Origin: Mucilaginibacter aquariorum
GTDB taxonomy: Bacteria; Bacteroidota; Bacteroidia; Sphingobacteriales; Sphingobacteriaceae
DNA length: 64,000 nucleotides
Assembly: GCF_024498135.1 (NCBI RefSeq)
Contig: NZ_JANHOH010000005.1
Location: 186,001 to 250,000, forward strand
Direction: 5' to 3'
Shown here: piece after piece, positions 18,663 through 27,731 of the stretch
Layout: every line of letters begins with the position of its first letter
Position numbering within the stretch: the first letter of the stretch is position 1
Notes under the pieces: model-generated
The model's input: the letters and a program-made list of their open reading frames with translations, nothing else
What the model was told of the DNA's origin: nothing
The model's database searches: none
Position numbers and translations under genes: made by a program

Positions 18663-18670
18663 CAAACATA
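18663..18670 (-). promoter_or_regulatory. Promoter -7 element of the beta-helix gene
   Basis: TATGTTTG on the minus strand matches TAnnTTTG. It lies 62 bases upstream of the ATG at 18601 and excludes the longer reading from 18718. Confidence 0.55.
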
Positions 18671-18812
18671 GTTTTTAAAATGTGATTGCTTGATAATACA
18701 GTTGGCTTTATAAGCCACAAATTATAATTTTTAAACCAATTGTAACGTTTCTTAACCCGCCACGTCTATTATTTATACCTAATAAAAAATTATTTTAAAT
18801 AAAATTTTGATA

Positions 18813-18852
18813 TACGAAAACTATCGTACATATTTGTACGAAGAAATTCGTA
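18813..18852. promoter_or_regulatory. Paired BlaI-type operator dyads
   Basis: Two copies of TACGA-N6-TCGTA lie at 18813-18828 and 18837-18852, exactly 24 bases apart. A third dyad, CGTACA-N4-TGTACG, bridges them at 18825-18840. The block ends 13 bases before the BlaI-type repressor gene. BlaI/MecI repressors bind TACA/TGTA dyads as dimers, so autoregulation through these sites is likely. Confidence 0.65.
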
Positions 18853-18865
18853 TAACTTTTATAAC

Positions 18866-19240
18866 ATGGATTTGAAACCGACAGAAAGCGAGCTGGAAAT
18901 ATTGCAGGTGATTTGGAAAAAAGGACAATGCAGCGTACGCGATGTGCACGAGGAACTATCAAAGAATAAAGACTCGGGCTATACAACCACTCTTAAATTG
19001 ATGCAGATAATGCACGAGAAAGGATTGGTTGAACGCGATACAAATGCCAAAACGCATTTGTACAAGGCGGTGATAACCCGCGAGCAGGCGCAACAGGGGG
19101 CATTAGATAAAATTATTTCGACGGTATTTAAAGGCTCAACATCCGATCTGGTGATACAGGCTTTAGGTCAGCACCGGGCATCAAAAGATGAGATAGATGC
19201 GATAAAGAATTTTTTAGATCAGTTTGAGGATAGGGATTAG
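18866..19240 (+). CDS. BlaI/MecI/CopY family repressor
   Basis: The 124-residue winged-helix protein matches BlaI/MecI repressors. It has the N-terminal PTESELEILQVIWKKG, a recognition region near DSGYTTTLKLMQIM, and a C-terminal dimerisation part. Such repressors are cleaved when the partner M56 protease senses a signal. The partner is encoded 60 bases downstream, and two matched operator dyads precede the gene, so all parts of a sensor-repressor unit are present. No beta-lactamase gene follows, so the regulated target is unknown and may be elsewhere. Confidence 0.93.
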   Translation: MDLKPTESELEILQVIWKKGQCSVRDVHEELSKNKDSGYTTTLKLMQIMHEKGLVERDTNAKTHLYKAVITREQAQQGALDKIISTVFKGSTSDLVIQALGQHRASKDEIDAIKNFLDQFEDRD

Positions 19241-19300
19241 TGATTAGAGAATAGAGAATAGTTTTTAGAATTTGATTTTTAGGATTTAACAGTTAAGACA

Positions 19301-21388
19301 ATGGAAAACATATTGTATAACATCAGCCAGGTTTTGGGTATCACTATTATCCATTCGTTATGGCAGGGCTTGCTTATTTATTTTCTGTTAAGGGTAGTGC
19401 TACTGTTAGCAGGAGGACTTTCCGCGTCAAAAAAATATTTGCTTGCAGTAAGCAGTCTGCTGGCCATTACCGGGTGGTTTGCTTACACGTTGATTAACCA
19501 AATACAACTATACAATTGGTTGGCCAAACCTGCCAACCTGGCCAATATGCCAATGATGCTCAATCTGCCAACAAACATCCAACAGTTTAGCAACTCAACT
19601 ATCCGTTATTATTATAGCGTACAGGAATATTTGCCTTATGTTACCGCTGTTTACGTTTTAGGCCTGCTATTGAACGTGGCAAGGGTAGTATTAGCTCACA
19701 GAAAGATCCAGGCTATAAAACGCACCATGAGTTTAGGTGTTCAGTTACAACAGCAAATAGGGAACTTTGCCAAAAAGCTTAACATCACCAAAAAAGTAAA
19801 AGTTGGCTTTAGCCACATGGTTGATGTGCCATGTATTGTGGGCTATTTTAAGCCTGTTATCCTCTTACCTTTTACGCTATCAACCTACTTGGGGTCCGAA
19901 GAAATTGAAGCCATATTGATGCACGAACTGGCTCATATTAAACGTAACGATTATATAATTAACCTGCTGCAGCAAGTTATAACCACGTTGTTATTTTTTA
20001 ATCCGTGCGTGTTACTTATTAATAAAATAATAGGCGAGGAGCGTGAGAATAGCTGCGACGATTTAGTTGTAGATGCCACGCAAAACCCTGTTATGTATGC
20101 CAAAGCTCTATTCAAATTAGAGCAAAATCGCCAAAATGAGTTACGGTTAGCGCTGGCTGTAACAGGCAAGAAGTACCATTTATTAAACCGAATTGAAAGA
20201 ATCATGAAAACTAAAAAACAAATCCCAAGCGTACGGCCAACATTAGTGGCTATGCTTATATTAACCTTAAGTATTTGCGGCTTAGCCCTGTTTAACCCCG
20301 AAATTGCGCAAGGCAAAATATCTGTAAAAGCAATAGACCCGATAATAAAAAATTTAATTGCAACCGATACTATCCCTGCTAAAAAGGCGGCAAAAGCCCA
20401 AAAAGCAGCTAAGGCTAAAACCAAAGCAGAGATTTATGCCACTAACGAAAGGATAAAAGCTAAAATTAAAGAGGAAAAGGCAACAAAGTTCAATTATAAC
20501 AACAACAAAAATTATGCGTACCGTTACAATATAGGTATGGACGACCCGGAGTTAGAACGCTTAAGCAAAGAAGTTGAAAAACACGCAGACGCCGTTAGCA
20601 AACACTACGATACCCCGGAATTTAAAGCACAAAGTGAGCAAATAAGTAAACTGGGTGACGAAGTAAGCGCTTTTTATGATAGCGATAAAGTTAAGCAGGC
20701 AACTGCAGCCCAGGAAAAAGCTGCCGCCCAATTTAACAAGCTGTATGCCGGTAAAGAGGGTGGTACCGAACAAATAAGCAAACAGATGGAAGCTTTGGGT
20801 AAAAAAATTGAGAAATACTTTAACTCGGCCGATTTTAAAGCTACGAACGATAAATTAATGAAAAAGTATGGTATTAGCAATCGCGATTACCACGACGACA
20901 GGGACGAAAACTACAAAAAATATCAGGCAGAATTAGACCAGACCCTGACGCCGGAAATAAAACAAACTACCAAACAAATGCGCGAACTGGGCGAACAAAT
21001 GCGCGCCCGCTTTGATAACCCCGACATGCGCAAAGCACGGGAAGAAATGCGCGCGGCCGGTGCTGATATGCGCGAGGCTTTTAACAACCCGGATATAAAA
21101 CAAAAGCAAGAAAAAATGCGCAAACTGGGTGAAAATATGCGGAATTTTCAGGGTGACGCTAATGTGAAACAGGAGCAGAAACTATTACGTGAAGCGTCTG
21201 CAAAATTAAGGGCGTATACACAATCGCCGGAGTTTAAGAAGAAAGTAGCGGAGTTTAGGAAAGCGCATCCGGAGAATAATTTCCGTTGGAAAGATAGCGA
21301 GGATGTACAAAAGCCTGAAGCTCCGGAAAAACCCGAGGCACCCGAAAAACCGGAAACTTCTGAACCAATTAATAAATTAAAGTATTGA
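19301..21388 (+). CDS. M56 (BlaR1-type) membrane metallopeptidase with 23-residue repeats
   Basis: The 695-residue protein begins with an M56 domain: several membrane segments (about residues 10-110) and a cytoplasmic zinc motif H208-E-L-A-H212, with a later downstream Glu region. Another membrane segment lies near 310-330. There is no penicillin-binding sensor domain. Instead, residues from about 413 to 665 form a long charged helical region with a 23-residue period, clearest from residue 560 (units starting MRELGEQ, MRAAGAD, MRKLGEN and LREASAK). The tail is Pro/Glu-rich. The protease part would cleave the adjacent BlaI-type repressor. What the repeat region senses is unknown. Confidence 0.88.
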   Translation: MENILYNISQVLGITIIHSLWQGLLIYFLLRVVLLLAGGLSASKKYLLAVSSLLAITGWFAYTLINQIQLYNWLAKPANLANMPMMLNLPTNIQQFSNSTIRYYYSVQEYLPYVTAVYVLGLLLNVARVVLAHRKIQAIKRTMSLGVQLQQQIGNFAKKLNITKKVKVGFSHMVDVPCIVGYFKPVILLPFTLSTYLGSEEIEAILMHELAHIKRNDYIINLLQQVITTLLFFNPCVLLINKIIGEERENSCDDLVVDATQNPVMYAKALFKLEQNRQNELRLALAVTGKKYHLLNRIERIMKTKKQIPSVRPTLVAMLILTLSICGLALFNPEIAQGKISVKAIDPIIKNLIATDTIPAKKAAKAQKAAKAKTKAEIYATNERIKAKIKEEKATKFNYNNNKNYAYRYNIGMDDPELERLSKEVEKHADAVSKHYDTPEFKAQSEQISKLGDEVSAFYDSDKVKQATAAQEKAAAQFNKLYAGKEGGTEQISKQMEALGKKIEKYFNSADFKATNDKLMKKYGISNRDYHDDRDENYKKYQAELDQTLTPEIKQTTKQMRELGEQMRARFDNPDMRKAREEMRAAGADMREAFNNPDIKQKQEKMRKLGENMRNFQGDANVKQEQKLLREASAKLRAYTQSPEFKKKVAEFRKAHPENNFRWKDSEDVQKPEAPEKPEAPEKPETSEPINKLKY

Positions 21389-21478
21389 TTAAGCCCGAAT
21401 GTGCTTGGTTAGGTTTATTAAAAATCTGACCAACTCATTCAATCCTCACAAACAATTTCCTATTAAAATTAGTAATTT

Positions 21479-21508
21479 AGTATCCTCAAAAAAGAGGATA
21501 CTTTTTTT
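21479..21508 (+). terminator. Intrinsic terminator abutting the recN start codon
   Basis: A perfect 9-base stem (AGTATCCTC at 21479-21487 and GAGGATACT at 21494-21502), a 6-base loop and a T-run end directly at the recN ATG (21509). It can end the blaI-M56 transcript. A near-consensus -7 element (TAATTTAG at 21473-21480) overlaps its left side, so recN's own transcript would probably start inside the hairpin and escape it. Confidence 0.7.
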
Positions 21509-23164
21509 ATGCTTCAAAAGCTAACTATACAAAATTACGCGCTTATTGATAACCTCGAGATCAATTTTGATAAGGGGCTAAACATACTTACCGGCGAAAC
21601 CGGTGCGGGTAAATCCATCATTTTAGGTGCATTGTCGTTAATTTTAGGTCAGCGTGCCGAGAGCCGTTACTTTTTTAATCAGCAAAAAAAATGTGTGATA
21701 GAAGGCTCTTTCAGGATCGCCAATTTTCATTTGAATACATTTTTTGAGGATAACGACCTGGATTATGAAGGCGAGACCGTATTGCGCCGCGAGATCTCGG
21801 CCGATGGTAAATCGCGCGCGTTTGTGAATGATACGCCTGTTAATTTAACCACGTTAAAACAGCTTGGCGAAAAGCTGATAGATATTCATTCGCAGCACGC
21901 CACTTATGAAATAAACGACCCCGAATTTCAATTGCTGGTGATAGATGGTGTTGCCGGTCACCATGATTTATTGAGTGGTTATCAAACCAAATACCGGGCA
22001 TACAAAAAATCGCTTGCTGCTGTACAGCAATTGATAGAACAAAACGACAAAGCCAAGGCCGACCTTGATTATTACCAGTTTCAGTTTGATGAGCTGGAAA
22101 AAGCGGGCATTGCTGCCGATGAACAGGAATCGCTTGAGAGGGAATTAGCCACATTAAATAATGCCGAAGAAATTAAACGTAACTTATTAGGGGCGCATTA
22201 CCTGATGCATGAGGGCGAAACATCGGCCATTATACAGTTGCGCGAGGCGGGCCAGCAACTATCAACCATAGAACAATATAACCCCGATGTAGAAGACCTG
22301 CACGAGCGCCTAAAAAGCACCCTTATCGAGCTAAAGGATATTGCAGCCGAGCTGGAAAATATAGAGCAACGCACTTTCACCAATGAGGCGCGTGCAGAAG
22401 AAGTGAATACCCGCTTGAGTCTTTTATATAACCTGCAAAAAAAGCATCGTGTTAATAGCAATACCGAATTGCTGGAGATCCAAAATGATCTGTCGGACAA
22501 GATACAGCAGGCCGTTTTTGGCGATGAAGCGGTAGAAAAACTGCAGAAGCAGATTGCAGCTGATAAGCAGGAACTGGAAGGTATAGCCGCAGGGTTATCT
22601 GCCAACCGCAAAAAGGCTATCCCCCTTATACAGGAGAAAGTATTGGCAAACCTGAGCGAAATGGGAATGCCAAATTCGGTATTGCAGATAGAGCAAACCT
22701 CGTTACAAGACCTGGCCCGGAACGGGGCCGACGCTATCCGCTTTATGTTTTCGGCCAACAAAGGGCACGCATTGGCAGATATGAGCAAAGTTGCATCGGG
22801 TGGTGAGTTGAGCCGGTTAATGCTCAGCATAAAATCTATTATAGCCGAGTATACTGCTCTGCCAACCATTATTTTTGATGAGATTGATACAGGTGTAAGT
22901 GGCGAGGTAGCCAATAAGGTAGGGCAGGTAATGGAGCGCCTATCGCAAAACCTGCAGGTTATTACCATAACCCACCTGCCGCAAATTGCCGGTAAGGGTA
23001 AAAGCCACTATTTTGTTTATAAGGATGATACCGGCAGTACCACTTATACCCGCATGAAAAAACTGGATGATAAAGAACGCGTTTTAGAAATTGCCAAGAT
23101 GCTAAGCGGCGATAACCCCGGCGAAAGCGCATTGCAAAATGCACGGGAACTTTTGAGTATTTAA
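21509..23164 (+). CDS. recN: DNA repair protein RecN
   Basis: The 551-residue protein is an SMC-like ATPase that takes part in double-strand break repair. The Walker A motif GETGAGKS is at residues 29-36. The middle (about 160-370) is coiled coil, and the C-terminal half carries the signature ASGGELSRLMLS and the Walker B segment TIIFDEIDTGVSG. The length matches RecN (about 550). The start ATG directly follows the T-run of a hairpin, so no ribosome binding site is possible in the usual place, as is common in this phylum. fabI follows on the same strand with its own promoter. Confidence 0.96.
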   Translation: MLQKLTIQNYALIDNLEINFDKGLNILTGETGAGKSIILGALSLILGQRAESRYFFNQQKKCVIEGSFRIANFHLNTFFEDNDLDYEGETVLRREISADGKSRAFVNDTPVNLTTLKQLGEKLIDIHSQHATYEINDPEFQLLVIDGVAGHHDLLSGYQTKYRAYKKSLAAVQQLIEQNDKAKADLDYYQFQFDELEKAGIAADEQESLERELATLNNAEEIKRNLLGAHYLMHEGETSAIIQLREAGQQLSTIEQYNPDVEDLHERLKSTLIELKDIAAELENIEQRTFTNEARAEEVNTRLSLLYNLQKKHRVNSNTELLEIQNDLSDKIQQAVFGDEAVEKLQKQIAADKQELEGIAAGLSANRKKAIPLIQEKVLANLSEMGMPNSVLQIEQTSLQDLARNGADAIRFMFSANKGHALADMSKVASGGELSRLMLSIKSIIAEYTALPTIIFDEIDTGVSGEVANKVGQVMERLSQNLQVITITHLPQIAGKGKSHYFVYKDDTGSTTYTRMKKLDDKERVLEIAKMLSGDNPGESALQNARELLSI

Positions 23165-23180
23165 GATTTTAGATTTTAGG

Positions 23181-23214
23181 ATTACGATTTGAGTATTCAA
23201 TCTAAAATCGTAAT
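23181..23214. repeat. Hairpin-forming repeat after recN
   Basis: Ten-base arms (ATTACGATTT at 23181-23190 and its complement at 23205-23214) form a hairpin without a T-run between recN and fabI. The flanks repeat AGATTTTAG units. It looks like another of the short intergenic repeats of this genome. Confidence 0.5.
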
Positions 23215-23237
23215 TCTTCAATCGTAAATAAAAAATA

Positions 23238-23245
23238 TAACTTTG
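23238..23245 (+). promoter_or_regulatory. Promoter -7 element of fabI
   Basis: TAACTTTG matches TAnnTTTG and lies 23 bases before the fabI start codon at 23269. Confidence 0.6.
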
Positions 23246-23268
23246 CGCCACTTATAAAACTAAAAACA

Positions 23269-24081
23269 ATGGCTTACAATTTATTAAAAGGTAAAAAAGG
23301 AATTATTTTTGGTGCGCTTAACGAGCAATCAATAGCCTGGAAAGTGGCGCAACGCTGCCACGAAGAAGGTGCCGAAATAGTTTTAACCAATTCGCCGCTG
23401 GCATTACGCATGGGCGAATTAAATAAACTTGCAGAGGAATGTAATGCCCCTGTTATCCCGGCGGATGTAACCAGTAATGACGATATCACCAACTTGTTCA
23501 CCAAAAGCATGGAACATTTTGGCGGCGGTGTAGATTTTATATTACACTCGATTGGTATGAGCATTAACGTGCGTAAAGGCATTGCTTACACCGATAACAA
23601 CTATGAATTTACCCATAAGGGATTAGATATATCTGCATTAAGTTTTCACCGTGTATTGCAAACTGCCATGAAAATGGATGCTATAAACGAGTGGGGATCT
23701 GTACTGGCGTTAACTTACATTGCATCGCAGCGTGTGTTTCCTGACTATAATGATATGGCCGATAACAAGGCTTATCTGGAAAGCATAGCACGTAACTTTG
23801 GTTACCAGTATGGTGTTAAAAAGCACGTGCGTATCAATACGGTATCACAATCGCCAACACGTACTACTGCAGGTAGCGGTGTTAAAGGCTTTGATGGCTT
23901 TATTAACTACGCCGAGAAAATGAGTCCGCTGGGTAATGCAGATGCTAACCAGTGTGCCGATTACTGCGTAAGCTTGTTTAGCGACCTAACCAAAATGGTT
24001 ACCATGCAAAACCTGTTTCACGATGGTGGTTTCTCTTTCACGGGTGTAACCGCTGCGGTGATTGAGCAAATGGAAAAATAG
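23269..24081 (+). CDS. fabI: Enoyl-[acyl-carrier-protein] reductase (NADH)
   Basis: The 270-residue SDR-fold enzyme reduces the enoyl-ACP double bond, the last step in each round of fatty acid elongation. FabI features are visible: the N-terminal IIFGALNEQSIAW nucleotide-binding segment, LHSIGM, and the catalytic Y160-x6-K167 pair in VFPDYNDMADNKAY. The C-terminal FSFTGVTAAVIEQ is typical of the family. FabI is the triclosan target in other bacteria; sensitivity cannot be judged here. It has its own promoter and terminator, so it is a single-gene unit. Confidence 0.96.
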   Translation: MAYNLLKGKKGIIFGALNEQSIAWKVAQRCHEEGAEIVLTNSPLALRMGELNKLAEECNAPVIPADVTSNDDITNLFTKSMEHFGGGVDFILHSIGMSINVRKGIAYTDNNYEFTHKGLDISALSFHRVLQTAMKMDAINEWGSVLALTYIASQRVFPDYNDMADNKAYLESIARNFGYQYGVKKHVRINTVSQSPTRTTAGSGVKGFDGFINYAEKMSPLGNADANQCADYCVSLFSDLTKMVTMQNLFHDGGFSFTGVTAAVIEQMEK

Positions 24082-24139
24082 TAACTGTTTTGATGTTCCA
24101 CTTTTTGGGAAATGGAACACCCCAAATATCCCTTATAAA

Positions 24140-24174
24140 CAGAAAAGGCCCGCGATATTCGCAGGCCTTTTCTG
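24140..24174. terminator. Intrinsic terminator between fabI and a convergent lipoprotein gene
   Basis: An 11-base stem (CAGAAAAGGCC / GGCCTTTTCTG) has T-rich arms in both directions and can serve fabI and the convergent gene at 24192-24590. Confidence 0.85.
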
Positions 24175-24191
24175 TTTAAATGCTGGTAATT

Positions 24192-24590
24192 TTAGTTAGA
24201 ATCTACCAATACAATTTTAACATAAGCCTGGTCCGGAATAATTGGAGTACCAGTGCCACTTGCATTTTGCACATATAATGTTACATGCCCGGTGTTGTGG
24301 GTAAAGCTATAAGCACTGCCATCAAAAACTTCAGGCACCTGCTCCCATGGGGCGTTATCGCCAAAAGCTATATAAACCAATACAGCACCATGCTCATTGG
24401 TATACTCATCCAGTTCTGGTATGTTCAAATCAACAGTGTTGCTGGTACTGTTATACACGGCCCAATCAGATGATCTTACAGTTTTAACAATTGTAACATT
24501 GTTGTTTGGTGCAACAACAGTCTCCTTTTTACATGATGAAGCAGTAAATACAACTACCGCGATGCATAAAATAGATAATAATTTTTTCAT
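24192..24590 (-). CDS. Small lipoprotein, unknown
   Basis: The 132-residue product has a lipoprotein signal (hydrophobic residues 4-17 and lipobox ASSC with Cys20, followed by Lys-Lys). The mature part of about 110 residues contains short beta-strand-like segments and looks like a small beta-sandwich. Similar small lipoproteins of unknown role are common in Sphingobacteriaceae. It is anchored in the inner or outer membrane facing the periplasm or exterior. No partner gene is evident. Confidence 0.7.
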   Translation of the reverse strand: MKKLLSILCIAVVVFTASSCKKETVVAPNNNVTIVKTVRSSDWAVYNSTSNTVDLNIPELDEYTNEHGAVLVYIAFGDNAPWEQVPEVFDGSAYSFTHNTGHVTLYVQNASGTGTPIIPDQAYVKIVLVDSN

Positions 24591-24735
24591 AAATAATGTG
24601 ATAAATTGTTTTTTGTAATCATAAAAACTGCTACAAGTATTCTATATAACGTTTCTATAATGCTGTTAATATATTATAAGAACAAAATTATCAGAAAAGG
24701 TTTAACTAACTAAGAAATTAGTTATCTTTATTTTA

Positions 24736-25830
24736 ATGAAATATTTTTTATTCATCTTTTTTATACTTCCTATAGCTTGTTTTGGCCAGATAAATATCAC
24801 CGGTAAAATTGTGAACACTGCTGATAAAAAGCCGGTGCCTAATGCCAGTGTGTTTTTAAGTAATGCCACAGTGGGCGATAAAACCAACGATGATGGCGCC
24901 TATGTACTTCGTAATGTAAAGCAGGGGCAGTACGAACTGGTGGTAACCGTTATTGGCTACGAAACCTACCGGCAAACGGTAATGGCCGGTACGGATAACA
25001 TAAGTTTGCCTGATATTTTATTGACGCCTAAAACAACCGAGCTAAAAGAGGTGAGCATACGACCCGACCCGGACTGGGAATGGAAGTATGACACGTTTAA
25101 GCTGGAATTCTTAGGCTCGTCTGCTTTAGCCAAACAATGCAAAATACTTAACCCCCAAATGGTTGACCTAGACTTTGATAAAGCTACGCGAAAATTAACC
25201 GGCTCATCATTTGATTTTTTAGAGATAGAGAACAAGGCCCTGGGCTATCGCATTAAATACCTTTTAACCCGGTTTGTTAAAGACTCAAAACTAAATATGC
25301 TCTATTATGAGGGATCAACCCTGTTTGAAGAGATGAAAGGTAGCGCAAAGGACAAAAAGCGATGGTTAAAAAATCGTAAGCTGGCTTACGAAGGTTCGTC
25401 TATGCAGTTTTTGCGCGGGCTGGTGGGGAATGATATAAGTAGCTATGGTTTTAAAGCATTACGGTTGATAAGGAAGCCGAACCCGGCCTATAACGGATTA
25501 AACGAGAAGTACTTTCAAACCCTGGTGAATGTACCTTTAACGGTAGAAGATTTTACTACACTAACAGATAAGAAAGGCATATATGCATTAAAATTTACCG
25601 ATTGCCTGTATGTGATGTACACCAAAAAACGCGATAATGATAATGGTGTATACAGGTCTTTAACCATGCCCAATTATTTAACAACCATATTATCTTTTAC
25701 CGAACCTTATGCTTTGTTTGATACTAATGGCGTGATACTAACCCCATCGGCGGTTAATTTTGAGGGTAATTGGGGTAAAAACCGTGTCGCCGAAATGTTA
25801 CCGGTTGATTATACACCCGAAGAAAAGTAG
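24736..25830 (+). CDS. Secreted protein with CarboxypepD_reg-like domain
   Basis: The 364-residue product has a signal peptide (residues 1-17, ending CFGQ). It continues with a carboxypeptidase-regulatory-like beta-sandwich at about residues 18-95 (INITGKIVNTADKKPVPNAS, then a GDKTNDDGAY turn and VIGYETY). The remaining 260 residues hold charged and aromatic segments of unknown fold. In Bacteroidota this N-terminal module starts many outer-membrane and surface proteins, but no TonB-dependent barrel follows here. It probably sits in the periplasm or at the outer membrane. The function is unknown. Confidence 0.75.
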   Translation: MKYFLFIFFILPIACFGQINITGKIVNTADKKPVPNASVFLSNATVGDKTNDDGAYVLRNVKQGQYELVVTVIGYETYRQTVMAGTDNISLPDILLTPKTTELKEVSIRPDPDWEWKYDTFKLEFLGSSALAKQCKILNPQMVDLDFDKATRKLTGSSFDFLEIENKALGYRIKYLLTRFVKDSKLNMLYYEGSTLFEEMKGSAKDKKRWLKNRKLAYEGSSMQFLRGLVGNDISSYGFKALRLIRKPNPAYNGLNEKYFQTLVNVPLTVEDFTTLTDKKGIYALKFTDCLYVMYTKKRDNDNGVYRSLTMPNYLTTILSFTEPYALFDTNGVILTPSAVNFEGNWGKNRVAEMLPVDYTPEEK

Positions 25831-25862
25831 TTGTATATTTAAACTTGAAGCTCAATAATAAA

Positions 25863-26453
25863 TTACTGGCTACCAATATTGTATTTATTATCACCATTAA
25901 ATCCAATATAGTCTATTTGCCAACGAGCCCCTTCCCTTGTAAGTGTAAAGACCAATTCTGTAGTGGATGACAATCTTAGGGCTATTAATGCCTTATTATA
26001 GATACACATAAAGTGCCTGATCTTAGCGTTTTTAATGTGGTCTAATATTTCGTCTTTCCCGAAACCAAAAATCAAATCAGACTCAAGATATGGAACAGGA
26101 CCAAAATAATCTTTAACCGGATGTAACACGAGTGTATCCGAAACTCGTTTATAAATCAGCCTAAGGTTGTTGAGAAACACATCTGAAACATAGCCTGATT
26201 TTTTGAAATTGGCCAGGTAAGTTTCTACCGAATTCATATCTATTTTGAGGATACTATCTTTTTTTACCGAATCAGGGTTAAAACCAACCACTAAAGGGGT
26301 AGTAGCCAGTTTTTCATTGTTTGTTTTATACCACTTAAGGAAGTTTATACAAACCTGTTTAATGTTGGCTTTGTTAGCATCTTTCCTCTGCTGTGAAAAA
26401 GCGGGGGCTGTAATGAATGTTAACAGAAGCAGAATGACAGTTAAATTTTTCAT
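25863..26453 (-). CDS. Exported small protein, DUF3828-like, partner of the upstream papain-like gene
   Basis: The 196-residue product has a signal peptide (residues 1-20, ending AFSQ). Its mature part starts with a helix, KQVCINFLKWYKTNNEKL, and ends in a strand containing WQIDYIGF, a layout that recalls DUF3828/NTF2-like domains. It begins two bases after the stop codon of the papain-like gene, so both are very likely on one transcript. A role as a periplasmic partner or immunity protein for that gene's product is only a hypothesis. Confidence 0.65.
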   Translation of the reverse strand: MKNLTVILLLLTFITAPAFSQQRKDANKANIKQVCINFLKWYKTNNEKLATTPLVVGFNPDSVKKDSILKIDMNSVETYLANFKKSGYVSDVFLNNLRLIYKRVSDTLVLHPVKDYFGPVPYLESDLIFGFGKDEILDHIKNAKIRHFMCIYNKALIALRLSSTTELVFTLTREGARWQIDYIGFNGDNKYNIGSQ

Positions 26454-26455
26454 TG

Positions 26456-27688
26456 TTAATTTTTTATACTCTTTCTGACTTGGGTTACAATATAATCATG
26501 ATATCCAGGATAATGTCCATAAGTCGATTGAGTGGAACCTTTAATTTTACCACTAACGGAATCATAATACAATCTGTTTGCATAATTGGCACCTGCCGCC
26601 CTATCGCTTGTAGAATTATCTATAAATTGAAAATACTTTCCATTGGCATCGGTCCCCATTCCATTAATAACAATAAAATGATCTGTGGCATCATCATAAT
26701 TTACTGATCCAAGATGACTATCAATTCCTACTAAAACAGGGGTTCCATGGCTAAGAGCATCAATCATATAAGTTATAGCTTGCTTAGTTTTTGATAGATT
26801 AACGCCATTTGCAAGTGTATAAATTTGAAATGTTTGTGTGTTTGGCAAATATCCTGAACATTTATACCCCGCTTTAGCTAATTGTTCACGTGATAAAACC
26901 AAACAACTCTCAGCTTTACCATCAGATTTAAAACGCATGGGAACAAATGTCTCAAATGGAATTATCCTATTAATTGTTGGCCACGGTTGTTGATTTTGAT
27001 ATTCTTGATATACAACGGAAGACGTTGGGTCAAAAATAACTATATTATCATTACCTACATTTTCATCGGTGTGTGGCTTTACTAAAATTTGAATATTATC
27101 CGGCGGTATAATTGGAGGTACTGTCACCGGGCACCCACCAGGCAGTAGATTGATTTTTTTACCATCAACAGAAGTGGGGGCTGTACCGGGTTGGCAAGGG
27201 TCATAATTTGGCGGTACTATTGGAGAGGTGCCACCTCCGCCACCACCTGTTCCGCCACCACCGCTTCCACCGCCTCCCACATCTACTGTCCAGCAGGTTG
27301 TTAATGTGGTATAATTATCATAAGAGTACGCTCTGCTCTGGCAAGTACACATGTCCCCTACATGGTGCTGTTCGCAACCACAAAGTACTTCTACTGTGCC
27401 GGTGTACACTACTACCGACGAACATAGCTGTTGTAAATTATCTTTTAACTTTTGTATCTGAATAGAATTTGTAGCCGGCTCTACTGTTTCGGCCTTTATC
27501 GTTCCGCTAAATCCGCCAGGAATTTTTTGCGAAAAATTGTATAAGAACAACTCATCTGGTGTGTAGGTTAATAAAAAAACTTCTGTCTTATTTTCAAATA
27601 AATCTATCACTACATTTTTAAATGTTGTATTATCAGCATCATCCCGCATAACCGGAAAGGTATATGTAGTATGCCCGTTTAAATTCAT
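26456..27688 (-). CDS. Papain-like (C39-type) domain, downstream part of a frameshifted lipoprotein gene
   Basis: This 410-codon frame contains a Cys cluster (about residues 89-132), a Gly-rich linker (about 137-153) and a C-terminal papain-like domain (about 255-400). The candidate catalytic residues are Cys262 in SCLVLSREQ, His337 in DHFIVING and Asp357/Asn358. The frame is open upstream of its first ATG, reading AAGKFVFSEPDNLVLFIDSL in the gap before it, and would continue into the small lipoprotein frame at 27732-28001 if one base were removed. The true gene is therefore probably about 26456-28001, about 510 residues. It may be a peptidase, amidase or toxin. The frameshift could be a mutation, a sequencing error or programmed. 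Confidence 0.7.
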   Translation of the reverse strand: MNLNGHTTYTFPVMRDDADNTTFKNVVIDLFENKTEVFLLTYTPDELFLYNFSQKIPGGFSGTIKAETVEPATNSIQIQKLKDNLQQLCSSVVVYTGTVEVLCGCEQHHVGDMCTCQSRAYSYDNYTTLTTCWTVDVGGGGSGGGGTGGGGGGTSPIVPPNYDPCQPGTAPTSVDGKKINLLPGGCPVTVPPIIPPDNIQILVKPHTDENVGNDNIVIFDPTSSVVYQEYQNQQPWPTINRIIPFETFVPMRFKSDGKAESCLVLSREQLAKAGYKCSGYLPNTQTFQIYTLANGVNLSKTKQAITYMIDALSHGTPVLVGIDSHLGSVNYDDATDHFIVINGMGTDANGKYFQFIDNSTSDRAAGANYANRLYYDSVSGKIKGSTQSTYGHYPGYHDYIVTQVRKSIKN

Positions 27689-27731
27689 CTTTTTTAGGCT
27701 ATCAATAAACAGAACTAAATTATCTGGTTCG

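Noticed and set aside
18866..21388. Classical beta-lactam sensing BlaI-BlaR1 system
   Set aside because: The M56 protein lacks the penicillin-binding sensor domain, and no beta-lactamase gene follows.
22198..22968. Long antisense frame in recN (256 codons)
   Set aside because: It is Ser/Cys/Arg-rich, typical of an antisense shadow of a strongly coding gene; recN is certain.
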